Origin: Chara braunii
Taxonomy: Eukaryota; Streptophyta; Charophyceae; Charales; Characeae
Assembly: GCA_003427395.1 (NCBI GenBank)
Contig: BFEA01000015.1
Coordinates: forward strand, 5,989,179 to 6,026,448
DNA: 37,270 bases
Direction: 5' to 3'
Shown here: piece after piece, positions 1 through 9,386 of the stretch
Layout: each line of letters begins with the position of its first letter
Numbering within the stretch: the stretch's first letter is position 1
The notes under the pieces: generated by a model
Database searches by the model: none
Told to the model about the DNA's origin: nothing
What the model saw: the letters and a program-made list of their open reading frames with translations, nothing else
Program-made: the position numbers and the translations under genes

Positions 1-368
1 GGTTGTTTAGGGGTGGGTGTGAGGGGTAGTGGGGGTTCGGGGTGGTGTTGGCAATGTGTAGGTTGGGGGGACGGGGGTGTGTTTGGGATCAAAGCGCGGT
101 TTTTGGGGCCTTAAGGGGTGTGGGGGGGGGTGTTAACGGGGGGTGAATGTTTTTTTTCCTTTTCTCGGTTCGAGTGTTCAGGCACGTGTGCGTTGGCACA
201 CATGTCCGAGGGCCAACGCGCGAATTCCGAAAAATTTTGTTTTTCGGAATTCGACGCGACACCACCGTTTTTGCGTTTAACGCGATTGAATGGGGGTCCT
301 CAGACCCGTTAAACGGGTGTTCGGGCGTTTAATTCGGCGTGTTCTCCGTTAAAACGATACACAGACGA
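1..368. other. G/T-rich flank with nested hairpins, no gene
   Basis: The sequence upstream of the LTR starts G/T-rich and then contains consecutive perfect inverted repeats. GCGTTGGC at 190-197 pairs with 212-219. A 14-bp arm at 221-234 pairs with 240-253 across a 5-base loop. CCCGTT/AACGGG forms a near-palindrome around 305-317. No convincing coding sequence is visible. It could be part of an older repeat. Confidence 0.5.
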
Positions 369-1546
369 TGGTTTTGTCACCCTGCCTTCGTGTGTCAGTT
401 GCAGAAAGTGAATTCATTGGAAGATCCTGCTCCAAAGCCTAAGTCGACCTACGAGAACGGTCAAAGCAGAAACGTAGGTTCTCTCGAGAGCCTTGTTGCC
501 AGAGACCTCAAGTTGATCCATGAGCATTCCCCTTTGCCTCGACCTGCCCATCTATTCAACGAGAGACTTGAGCATCGTGTTCCTGATCATTGGGAGTGAC
601 GAAGGATCTATTGGTTGATCCGATCAGAGACGGACTTAAAATCGGCTTGAGCGTGCTACGGAAGGTAGAGTCGGGCAGTGGGTTTACTGACTCTCTAACA
701 ACTTAGACGTGCGGGCTGTAATAGGGGACGGGTAAGGCTCGACGTCTGAACCGAGAGGAGTGGTATGAGTGACAGGAAGGTATAGCGAATTCAAAAAAAA
801 GAAAAAAAAAGAAAAAAAAAAAGAGGATTGATGGGAGCTAATCGAGGGAGCATTGCTAGACGTGAGAACCGAGTACTAACGCTGCCAAATTCGAATTATC
901 TTGAACTGTTATGATGTTCATCACCATTACTGAGCTCAATATTCCAAATTGTCAAGTTTTGCAGTGAAAAGCGTAAAGCTATTTCCACTTGTTTCCTTGT
1001 ACTCCGGGCTCTGTAATTACCACTGGACGCGTTACAGCTATGCTCACGGACGACTCCAAGTGAAAGCAGAGTCGTCGAAGTCGCATCTTTCGGTCATTTA
1101 AGAGTCTTGCTTTGAATGCTCGTGGGAAGGGAAAGCGCTACACCTTATGACTGTATCATTCCTGAGAATCTAAGAAGAGATTCACAACGACGATTCGAAG
1201 CGACAATCAAAACGACCAATAAATTATGCAGAATTAATTTTAATCCAAGTTTTAACTTTATTATATATATATATATATATATAAACTCCGACGAAACAGT
1301 TTGTCACAGCCCCTCGTTTGTTGTCCTCTTCTCTCTCTCTGCCTACGGTTTACCGGGCACTTCTGTTTGTGACGATATATATATATATATATATCTCGGG
1401 ACTGAAAAAGGAGATCTTGACAGGCAGTGCAAACCTCAGTACCCTGCTGATCGCTGAGGACCTCGGAAGCGGGCGCGGCAAGTGACAGACGTCGTTGCCC
1501 TTGGCTTAAGCGAACGGTAGGGGACCCCTCCTCGAGTTTCCTTACA
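369..1546 (+). repeat. 5' long terminal repeat of Ty3/gypsy element
   Basis: This 1178-bp block recurs in direct orientation at 15713-16798 with few differences. It begins TGGTTTTGTC and ends CTTACA (CTCACA in the other copy), so it has TG...CA ends. A tRNA-Asp-like primer site follows within a few bases, as expected at the inner edge of a 5' LTR. An A-rich tract (about 790-826) and a TA tract (about 1262-1282) lie inside it. It is 92 bp longer than the 3' copy because a hammerhead-family remnant sits in its TA tract. The base before TG also matches between copies (ACGA), so the left border is uncertain by a few bases. No matching 5-bp target duplication was found (GACGA against CCGGG). Confidence 0.8.
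1283..1374 (+). mobile_element. Hammerhead-family remnant inside LTR TA tract
   Basis: This segment starts AAACTCCGACGAAACAGTTT, which is the 3' half of the hammerhead-like core seen complete at 35770-35806. It continues through the same CT-rich linker and ends with the 31-base arm finishing in TTTGTGACG. TA repeats flank both sides. The 3' LTR has only an uninterrupted TA-type tract at the matching place (16616-16646), so this copy is an insertion. The left arm and the CTGATGA part are missing. Confidence 0.7.
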
Positions 1547-1551
1547 AACTT

Positions 1552-1569
1552 TGGCGCCGTTGTCAGGGA
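1552..1569 (+). other. Primer binding site, tRNA-Asp-like
   Basis: TGGCGCCGTTGTCAGGGA lies 5 bases after the LTR end. From known plant Ty3/gypsy (Athila/Tat-type) elements, TGGCGCCGTTGCCGGGGA is complementary to the 3' end of tRNA-Asp. This copy differs at about two bases. Its place right after the LTR supports first-strand priming. The tRNA assignment is from memory of the family. Confidence 0.7.
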
Positions 1570-1647
1570 GGGGACTGCACCTCGAAGGCGTCGGCCTTCC
1601 CCAATCAACAGGGGTGCGTTGGCTAATCAGCCAGATACTAATTAGCT

Positions 1648-1852
1648 TTAAACCACTAGTACCTTCGCCGCGTGGGAAAATAGCGGGCCTTGGGTATGCG
1701 TCCGACCTTTTCAGCGGCCGAAACGAAATGACGGTCTCCGATCAGATTTATCAATGGCTATCGTCGTCGGGCCCGACCTCTGAATATTGACGAGTTTGGA
1801 AAAACTGCCAGTTTCCCTATTTTCCCACGGGGGAAAGGTATTAGTGGTTTAA
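1648..1852. mobile_element. TTAA-bounded inverted-repeat element (MITE-like), 205 bp
   Basis: The left end is TTAA then ACCACTAGTACC. The right end is GGTATTAGTGGT then TTAA. The inverted repeats extend about 36 bp inward with mismatches and share GTGGGAAAATAG in both arms. There is no coding capacity. TTAA at both outer edges fits a TTAA target duplication, as piggyBac-type transposases make, but TTAA could also be part of the terminal repeat. It sits just inside the retrotransposon leader, so it probably inserted into it. Related ends occur at 25960-26818, 30451-30601 and 31646-31660. Confidence 0.7.
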
Positions 1853-2410
1853 ACAAGTTGATTAGTTGATTTTTTTTTTTTTTTTTGTTTAATTTTGAAA
1901 TTTGTTTTTTTTCTTCGATATCTCCTGATCCGCGCGTTTTTGGGCGAGCCGCCCCGGGCTCAAAGTTCGTCCTCTCATCTAGGCGAACATTTTGAGACCT
2001 CTTTTTAAAAATTCGAAGGACTGGATTTTTAGATAATCAATTTTCTTTATTTTTTCTAATTACGATTCCGAAAATTTACGGAAAGTCCGAGCGAAATCTG
2101 GAAATGATCCCCCGGAACAAAGTTGTTCCGTTTATTTTGCCTGACGTTTTCAGATATTAGTCGGGGAAAACGGAGCCCGTTTGGAAAAACGACGGAGACC
2201 AACAAACAAGAAATTTTAACGAAATTAGAACGGGAATTCGATTTCTTTGTAATTTTGTTAAAATTTAAAGAAGCAAAAAGAAAAAAAAAGTGATCCGATA
2301 AGTTTTCTTTTTGAACTTGAAAGAATTCCACAAAAGTTTTCCACAGTGGTTTGGGGTTTTCCGGTGTGCGCGCGGCTGCGCGCAAAACACAAAACCGTAG
2401 TTAGGGAAAA

Positions 2411-2450
2411 CCCTAATTAGGGCGAAACCCTAGTACCCCTATATAAATAT
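2411..2450 (+). promoter_or_regulatory. Plant-style core promoter: telo-box and TATA
   Basis: Two CCCTA/AAACCCTA telo-box-like motifs (about 2408-2432) lie just upstream of TATATAAATA at 2440-2449. This arrangement is common in plant promoters. A transcript would start near 2470-2480, in the leader of the element and about 0.9 kb after the LTR. That it functions is inferred from motif spacing only. Confidence 0.35.
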
Positions 2451-2684
2451 AGGATCAACTAAAGTTCTAACCAAAACCTTGCAGATTGCAGTTAGGGTCT
2501 AGGGGTTTGTGGGCAAGGTATATATGCTCCGAAAATAAAAAAGTGTAAATTTGAATTTTTGTGCTAATTAAATAAATAAAAGATAAAATTAATATCTAAA
2601 AATTAATAAAATTGGAGTTCTTTAAACTTTCGATCGTTTATCTTTGCCTCCTTTTTGACGGTTGATTAACGGATAACCTTCGAA

Positions 2685-3645
2685 CCCCATCTCAAGGGGG
2701 GGGAGGAAAATTGTTCTTTTGATTTAAAATTTTGATAATTAATTAAAAAAAAATATTAAAAATGTCTAAAAATCAAGTAAAAATCGAACTTCCTCCTTTG
2801 TGATATTTTATTGGGTTTTCGTCGTTTCGGCAACATTATTTGAGGGACTTGCCCCGCACCCCATCCCAATGGGGGGAGGCGGAACGCCGCCAAAATTTTT
2901 CGGAAATCCCCAAAATTGTTCTAGGACTCTATAAAGCTTGAAAACTCTGCTAACCGTAGCGAAACGTGACCCTCGACGAATATAAGAAAAGGGAAAGAAT
3001 TGATTTCAAAATTTTTCTATTTTTTTCTAATTATAAAGTAAAATCACGAGAAAAATTCCTAAAGGGAGATAGAAAAGGGTACTAGGCTTGTTTTAGATTG
3101 GGTGAGGATTGTAAAACCTCCCCTAAGATTGGATACGAAGAACGGGAATTTTACTCAATTAATACTATTTTTGGACGAATTAATTGATACAAAGTCAAGA
3201 AAAACCAAACGATAGTGGGAAAAGCAGTTGGACGTTACGTCACGCCCCAATTGCATCTGTGTATACTTCGGCTGCGAACTGTGGGCAGGAAGTGTAACCT
3301 TTTGGTTTTTCTTGAATTTTTATTAATTAAACTATTGAAATTCTTCAAAATTAAAAGATATGGCTTAAAAATTTGAAAAGAGAGTATGTTTACTTTTTGT
3401 TTTTGATTCCTGTCTGGTGGACTAGGTCCATTGGTCGGGGGTGTGTCGCTGGTGTACCTTGCTGGAATCCCTCGAATTGAGCACGCTCCTTGTATTCGAG
3501 GGAACTCGAGTAGAAGGCTTGCGTGTCCGATCCGAGTTCGGAATTTCGCGCCCTTGATACCTGGGCCACTCTAGGGCCTGTCTAGGACTTAGGTAGGCAG
3601 CACTTAATATAGGGACGACCTTTCGGACCCCATCCCAACGGGGGA
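2685..3645. repeat. Three dispersed CCCCATCYCAA-GGGG motifs
   Basis: Copies at about 2685, 2859 and 3628 read CCCCAT, then CYCAA, then a G run. The second and third are followed by similar 3' sequence (GGAGGCGGAACGCCGCC against GGAAGGTGAAACGCTGCC). CCCCAT/ATGGGG can form a short hairpin in the middle copy. They look like diverged copies of one unit. Confidence 0.45.
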
Positions 3646-3724
3646 AGGTGAAACGCTGCCGAATTTTTTTTTAGAATGCGAGCCTTTCCACCTTTATTTT
3701 TCTAGCTTTTCTTACATCACTTGG

Positions 3725-4785
3725 ATGTGGCCGCCCTCGACGGTTGAGGAATTCTCGGTTGACAGGTACTGGGTCGATGAGCCTCCAGAACTTATAGAAG
3801 GAGATCTGGTGGAGTTTGCCCTGCCTTGTCGGCCCACAGACGGACACGACGGTCGACACAAGTGGCGGTCTGTCCCTTTGTGGCCCAGCGCCTGACTGTG
3901 GATGTACCGTGAGCTTAAGAGTAGCCAGGGCCCGTACGGTAGGCGTCCGGGGGACATTGCCTACGGGGAGGTCAAGGCCTACCTCTACCTGAGCCCGAAA
4001 GTGGCAAAGAAGGCCGCTTTGACCCGCGTGACGTGGGGGACGTGAGGGATTATTGGCTGGGCGCAGCGGTACGTGCAGGAGGAGGTAGAGGCTTTCAGGC
4101 TCGAGGAGGAGCAGGACTCGATAGCGTGGCTCCACGGGTTTCCTCCCCGTGTGATTACGGGGGACCTCCGAGTTTTCCAAGAGGGGTTCCTCCCGCATTC
4201 AGGTTGTAGACTGAGGGCAACGGTCCCTACATTCGTGGTAGACGCGGCGTTCGGCGGGGTAAGACGATTGGTTGAGGCCTATCTCACCACTAGGGAGCTC
4301 GAGCATTTCTCGAGGGGAGATTTAGACTCCCATTTTATCTACTACTCCGTGGTGACTGTCGGGTTGTGGTGGGGAGATGAGAGGGTATAGCTTATAGAGT
4401 TGATCCAGTGTACCAGGGAGCCTCGTGGGAGGAGGGTTACGACCGGAGACGGCCTCCGCGTGCATACGTGTGGGACCTGTTGGATCGTGAGCTTCGAGCA
4501 GGACCCGACTATACCATGTGTATAGGTCGGCTCTTCACGGAGTACTTGGAGTCGTGGGGACCTGGAGCCACTGACCCGCTCATAGTCGTGTACCAGCTTA
4601 CGTGGTATTATGAGGGGATCCGGGCGCCGGGATATCGATTAGAGGAGGACCACGGCGACGACGACGAGGAGGAGGCTTGGGAGCCTGATTGGGTCGACTC
4701 CGACAGGGAGGACGCCGAGTCGGGAGAGGAGGACGATATCGCGGACGCTGCTTTCCCGAGGATAGGGGTCGCGATCAGAGCCTAG
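3725..4785 (+). pseudogene. Decayed pre-gag reading frame, unknown protein
   Basis: One frame reads from ATG 3725 to 4390 with only two in-frame TGA stops (near 3892 and 4046). It then shifts by one near 4385 and stays open to the TAG ending at 4785. The combined protein would be about 350 residues. Visible features are a segment with EFSVDRYWVDEPPELIEGD near the start, AYGEVKAYLYLSPKVAKKA in the middle, and a strongly acidic C-terminus (DDDEEEAWEPDWVDSDRED and more Glu/Asp). I recognise no domain. It lies in sense orientation between primer site and gag, so it is best read as an extra retrotransposon ORF or a captured gene that has decayed. The frame opposite, at 3671-4198, is taken as its shadow. 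Confidence 0.45.
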
Positions 4786-4921
4786 GGTGAGGCACGCAAG
4801 TACTAAGTGGATGTGGGGCTAAGTAGTCAAAGATATTATGGATGGGCAGACACGCGATTTTCTTTCGACAGGTATGTTGGAGTCGTAGGACGCTTGACGA
4901 GCGAGGGCCTATTAGTAAGGA
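4786..4921. other. Short spacer with stops in all read frames
   Basis: No open frame continues from the acidic ORF into the next unit. It holds several stops and no recognisable motif. Confidence 0.4.
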
Positions 4922-5314
4922 AATCGATGTAGTGATACACAACTTGAACGAGTAGTCAGGTACCAGGTAGCAAACAACGGTTGGGACATGAATCAATTTT
5001 ACTTAATAACCGTACACTTTCCCGACCTAGGAGTACACCACATCGGTATATACGCACCTAAGGAGCGTGCAAAGTTATGTGCCTACACGAGGTGCTGGAG
5101 GATAGCCGCCTAGAAGTTGAGAGAAGAGAAGAAGAGATTGGAAGATTTAGGGAAGACTGTCGAGGTCTACGACGACATCTCGATTTTCGACGGTTTGCCT
5201 GGGCCGCCGATTCTTGACAGAGGATTAGAACGGAATGGTTGGGAGGCGGTAGTGAATTTTGCTAGGACGGTTGGAGCGAGAAATGGTCCCAAGAGGTCGA
5301 CAGGAAAAGAATAG
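4922..5314 (+). pseudogene. Decayed pre-gag repeat unit A, unknown protein
   Basis: A single frame reads VVRYQVANNGWDMNQ, continues through one TAG stop near 5111 and then reads REEKKRLEDLGKTVEVYDD ISIFDGLPGPP to the TAG at 5312. It aligns with the unit at 5471-5816 in the same order: RY...GW, a V-rich strand, E-rich helix, LGK-V, D-I-IF-GLP-PP, then VV--A-----R. The two units are about 500 bp apart, so a tandem duplication of roughly 115 residues is visible at protein level. There is no known domain. It may belong to the same long pre-gag frame as the ORF at 3725-4785. Confidence 0.45.
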
Positions 5315-5323
5315 GATGCAGGA

Positions 5324-5816
5324 ATGAGCGAAGAGAGAATTATCTCTGATCGCAAGTTGGAGTTGAGGCGAGAGAGGTTTCTTGCTGGAAACAGACCGGC
5401 CGAGGAGAAACTAAAGACTATCTGTGGCCTGTTGAGGTCACTAGGGAAGAGAGAGGTGATCCCGCACTAGGTAGAGAGGTACGAGCTTGTGGATAGCGGA
5501 TGGGAGGAGATATGTCTTCATGTGATGACCGTCAGGTTTATCTACATAGACGTGTATGATGTGAGGATTTCTCTGCCTAGGGAGAGAGAAGTTGATCTTG
5601 TATACGGTCAATGTTGAGAGCGCGCGGAAGAGGTTGTAGAAGGCGAAAGAGATAAGTTACTAACTCTAGGGAAGAACGTTATCTGGGACACTCGGATAAC
5701 GATCTTTGAGGGGCTTCCTAAACCTCCGACTCCGTATCAAATTACACAAGAGGGAAACTACGGAACCATAGTAGAGCTTGCCTTACGACATCAGGAGTTT
5801 GATGGCAAGAGGAGGT
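5324..5816 (+). pseudogene. Decayed pre-gag repeat unit B, unknown protein
   Basis: This unit lies in the same frame as unit A and is joined to it through the TAG at 5312. ATG 5324 starts MSEERIISDRKLELRRERF. Stops interrupt at 5468 (TAG) and near 5615 (TGA). The part from 5471 on matches unit A: VERYELVDSGWEE, then EGERDKLLTLGKNV, then TRITIFEGLPKPP. It ends with KRR and a TGA at 5814. Stops inside an otherwise coding-like, alignable protein show decay of a once real gene. Function is unknown. Confidence 0.45.
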
Positions 5817-5849
5817 GAGTACCCGGGAGCCAGTGTCGCACGGTGAGGG

Positions 5850-6122
5850 TTGAGCGACTTAGAGAGGAGGATATCGATCGATCTACGAGAGCGCTTGCGT
5901 GCTTGCACTCACGAGGAGTTATGCACTATAGGGAGCGCGATTTGTAGGGGAGTGAGGTGCCCCGAGACAGGAGTGTTAGAGGTCAGGAGAAGTGCTGCCT
6001 GCATAGAGGGACAGGAGGGGCGACTTTTCCTTGACATGGAAGTACTAGGTATTGAGGGCGAGCACGAGTTCCGAGATGAGAGCGGAAGACTAACGACTAT
6101 TTTGAGGTCGGTTGAGAACTAG
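5850..6122 (+). pseudogene. Small charged reading frame upstream of gag
   Basis: A 90-codon open frame rich in Arg and Glu (LERRISIDLRERLRACTHEEL to LTTILRSVEN) ends at a TAG at 6120-6122. The first codon is TTG rather than ATG, so it is probably the C-terminal piece of a longer frame, perhaps of the pre-gag region in another phase. No family is recognised, and it is not similar to units A and B. Confidence 0.3.
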
Positions 6123-6152
6123 GTTTGGGTTCTTAAAGATTGCCAGAACCGG

Positions 6153-6240
6153 CTTTGACATTAGGTCCGGACTGCCGACTTTGACATTAGGTCCGGGCTG
6201 CGCGTTCGAGTGTTAGGGACGATAAACTCCCTATATAAAT
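6153..6240 (+). promoter_or_regulatory. Internal promoter before gag: direct repeat and TATA
   Basis: A 23-bp sequence (CTTTGACATTAGGTCCGGRC then TGC) is repeated at 6153-6175 and 6179-6201 with one difference. A TATATAAAT box follows at 6232-6240. The gag ATG lies at 6267, so transcription from this box would begin at or very near the gag start codon. This suggests a promoter separate from the LTR, or the remnant of another promoter. It is inferred from sequence only. Confidence 0.45.
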
Positions 6241-6266
6241 GCGAGCTCTGAGAGGGAGCAGAGTAT

Positions 6267-8064
6267 ATGGAGTCTGACACAATGGGTCCACATCCGGATA
6301 TAGAACAGCAAAGTAGTGTATACCGAGCGTCACCGGACTGTGCTCTGCAAGACCTCAAGGAGCGAATCCGGCAGAATGCACCGCTGAGATGCGTAGATCA
6401 ACCCAACGATGGGGAACCCGAGGTGATGGGCTGCCCAACCGTCGTTGAGCCAGATAGGACAGCGTCAACGGTACGGATGGCAAGTAGAACAGAACCTCCT
6501 AGTATCCGGCGGGAGATGCCTGCTCGACGCTCTCCTACGTACGAGCAGGGAGACATTAGAGGTGATAGAGGAGGAGATGACTGGAAAGACCAGTATGTGC
6601 GGGAACAGGCCTGGAGAGATAGAGATAGACCTCCGGAGAGGGGCACGCCACCTATACGGATCTACGACCCACAGACGGGGGAGTCGTATATGCTTCCTTA
6701 CGAGAGGAGGGACAGATACATCATCTCGCACCAACCTTCGGAGTTAGACACCAGGCCGCCCATTTTCAAGGGATACCGTATCACCGAGAATCTTGAGAAG
6801 TGGGAACTGCATGCATATCGCAGCCAATGATCGGAGAACGAGATTATAGACAATTTATTGTTCAACTCGGATCCAAGCTTGAGCCAAGTAATCAAAGAAG
6901 CACGACAAAAAAATAGGGGGTGGACTACCTACAAAGTCGGCCTTTATGAACTCTTTAAGCTGGAAGATGTCAAGTACTCTATCTGAGATCTCGAAATGAT
7001 GACTCAAGGTGAGGACGGGAACGTCCAAGCATTTGGGAGACGCTTCCAGAAGATATCCGATGCCTTGATTGCGAAAGGGAAGTTATCGGAGGTCGAGCGG
7101 TGCACGATCTTCATCGGTCGATTACTAAGAGGGAACCAGAAGGGGGTACTGAGAGAAATGCCTCACGACAAGATAAATTTTGCGACGGTTCTCAAGTTGG
7201 CAATGAAGGCTGAGGCAAATGATTACAAGGACCTAGTCTAGAGGGGGATGCAACGTCGGAACTTCTCTCTCCATCGTGAGTACGACGCGGAGAGGTGTCT
7301 TGACTTTAGCGATCAGCCTTGGGCAGAACGGCCGTATTTGTTGGACGGAGTCCGACCACAGCGACTCAGGGATAGAGAGGTAGTGATAGAGGAGATGAGG
7401 GCGATGAGAGAAATGATGAAGGGACTGGCCAGGCAAATGACCAACATTGAGACAAAGACGGGAGCCACGGCTTACAGAGACAAGTCGGGATCCCCATATT
7501 CGCTGCGATGGGATCGTAGGAATACTGACCCTTGGCGGAGTATGGAAGAAAGGAACCCGCAGACACTCGCGGACTATCGCGCGCGGGAGAGATGATGATG
7601 GCTGACGACGTAGGAATGAGGAGATTGATAGGGATCGCCGAGGGGACAGGTACCACGGGGCGGACACCTTTAGCCGAGGGGGAAGGCAATAATAGTACCC
7701 GCGCAGTCCCAGATATGATGGGAACGTGGAGGGGTACCGGAGCCCGGGCAATATCAACCGGAGAGACAGAGATGACTCCCGTGGCCGATGGGAATCGGAC
7801 AGGGACCGCAAGGATGGATATCGTGGCGGCTATGAGAGGGCAGAGCGAGTAGGAGGACGTCGAGACGATGCACGTGGAGGAGGGTACCCCGCATCGCCTG
7901 GATACCTGAAGTCTCCGATCTATCCCAAATCTTCTGGACCTTCCAACCAAGAAGTCAGATCTGTGAGAGGACCAGCCCCTAGAGGTGTAGAGGACTGATC
8001 GCCCACACCTAGGAATTCCTGCATCTATTGGGGGGGGGAAGATCATGTCAAGAGGGACTATCCG
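6267..8064 (+). pseudogene. Decayed Ty3/gypsy gag with broken zinc knuckle
   Basis: One frame from ATG 6267 runs to 7597, interrupted by TGA 6828, TGA near 6984 and TAG 7239. The frame then changes by one between about 7590 and 7726 and continues past a TGA at 7996. The middle part (FKGYRITENLEKWELHAY, then DGNVQAFGRRFQKISDALIA, then EVERCTIFIGRLLRG) resembles the capsid-like retrotransposon gag fold. A basic Arg/Gly/Asp-rich segment follows, then a CCHC-like knuckle at 8020-8064. There the order is C-IY-W-GGEDH-VKRD-Y, so the second and last Cys have become Trp and Tyr. The native protein would bind RNA and form the particle. This copy cannot be translated in full. Confidence 0.75.
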
Positions 8065-9336
8065 GACCTCAGGAGAGCCATCGACGAGGGGCTTGTCATG
8101 CTTGATGAACGCAAGTACGTTAAGTGGGCAGACGATTTATGCAACGTATCGATGTTCCCTTCGATGAAGGAGAACGTTGAGGTCAGGCGGGTGCGGCCGA
8201 GCAAAGAGAAGGAGGCGGCGAAGAGTCAGAGTGTCAGGATGACGCTGCCCTGTGAGGATGAGATGCCAACCACGCCTATCCGAGTCGCGACGACGAAGTC
8301 TGCAAGGGCTTCATCGTCGAAGAAGGCCGACACGGACTATGTGATGGCAGAAAAAGACTGGCAGAGAATTGAAGGAGAGGAAGTTATACTTTCGCCACGC
8401 AAGCGCGGGGCTCATAAATTTACCATGAAGAGCTCCTTAGACGATATTGATACAGTGGAGCCTCTTAGGCGCGCACTTAGGCAACCTATGCAATACTCGA
8501 TACTAGAGTACTTGGCTGCTTTAAGACCCACGCGAGATGAGCTTCAAATGATCACGCGTAAGACGCATATTCCTCTGGTCGATGAAGTCCAGATGACTTC
8601 TAAGCTAGAGGTACCCATAGTAACAGTATCGGGAGTAAGCGCAAAGGCCAAACGCGCGGCTACAGTCTATTTGGACGGAATGAAGGGGGTACCACCAGAT
8701 AAGTTTTACATTCTAGGGAGTGGGACAGTTGAGATCATTCTCAACGATGAGATAGTTCTCCAAGGAGTGATTGATAATGACAGTGGAGCTGTCATCACAG
8801 ACGAAGAGCTCGCCGTGCGATTAGGATTGAACCTGGACATATTCTGACTGTTTGAGATGGAAACAGCCGAAGACGAAAGCAGAAGATCTCCGGGGTCTGT
8901 TACAAGGTGGCCATCGAGGTCAAAGGGTTGCGCGGACTGATGCCCATCTTCGCGGTCAGAGACTGCAGTTCGGAGCTACTACTAGGGCACACGTAGTTGG
9001 GTTCATGTGGTTACGATAGAGCGACCGGACGTAAGCCAGATACTTTCTGTTAAGCGTCCAGATGGTGGTCGGATTATGATAGAGATAGTCGAGCCTCGAG
9101 ATCCGAGGAACAGAGCGGCCTTGGCGACTGGTGGCACACGCAAGCCAGCCACCCTCGCGAGTCGGTCGTTGCGATTCCGCGAGAAGAAGTATGGGACATC
9201 TCTCACGGAGGAAGAAGGACGCATATTGGAAGTCGAGGACTTAGGTGATCGTGTCCTCGTGGGTGGAAACTCATATCCGAAGGCTGAAGATGAGGAGTTC
9301 GGAGGTATGATCTCTGTGCCGTTTTTAAGGGCGTAG
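8065..9336 (+). pseudogene. Decayed retropepsin (aspartic protease) region
   Basis: The frame continues from the gag knuckle (LDERKYVKWADDL) to a TGA near 8845. The protease signature sits near the end: EIILNDEIVLQGVIDNDSGA, then VITDEELAVRLGL, where DSGA is the catalytic Asp motif. The flap-to-end part follows in a shifted frame (VCYKVAIEVKGLRGLMPIFA, then DCSSELLLGHT and a stop where Trp is usual). The original frame returns at about 9007 (IERPDVSQILSVKRPDG) and runs to the TAG at 9334. Retropepsins act as dimers and cut the Gag-Pol precursor. At least two frameshifts and two stops make this copy nonfunctional. Confidence 0.65.
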
Positions 9337-9386
9337 GCTCCTACAGGGGGCGACCCAGGAGGCACAAGACAGTAGATCAAAAGGTT

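Larger units (their letters stand above)
1853..3724. other. A/T-rich retrotransposon leader, no intact gene
   Basis: This is a noncoding A/T-rich stretch between the primer site and the first decayed reading frame. It contains a TATA-type promoter at 2411-2450. It also has three copies of a CCCCAT-CYCAA-GGGG hairpin-like motif (2685, 2859, 3628), the last two followed by GGAACGCCGCC/TGAAACGCTGCC and an A/T run. Short open frames on either strand look like chance. Confidence 0.5.

Noticed and set aside
1116-1608. Frames with IYIYIY runs around the TA tract
   Set aside because: They are translations of the TA microsatellite and of the LTR; the 3' LTR copy does not keep them open.
3671-4198. 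175-codon frame on the minus strand
   Set aside because: It lies opposite the decayed pre-gag frame, which explains its openness. No motif is visible in it.
7233-8046. Long minus-strand frames opposite gag
   Set aside because: Ser/Arg/Pro-rich shadows of the gag coding strand with no domain.
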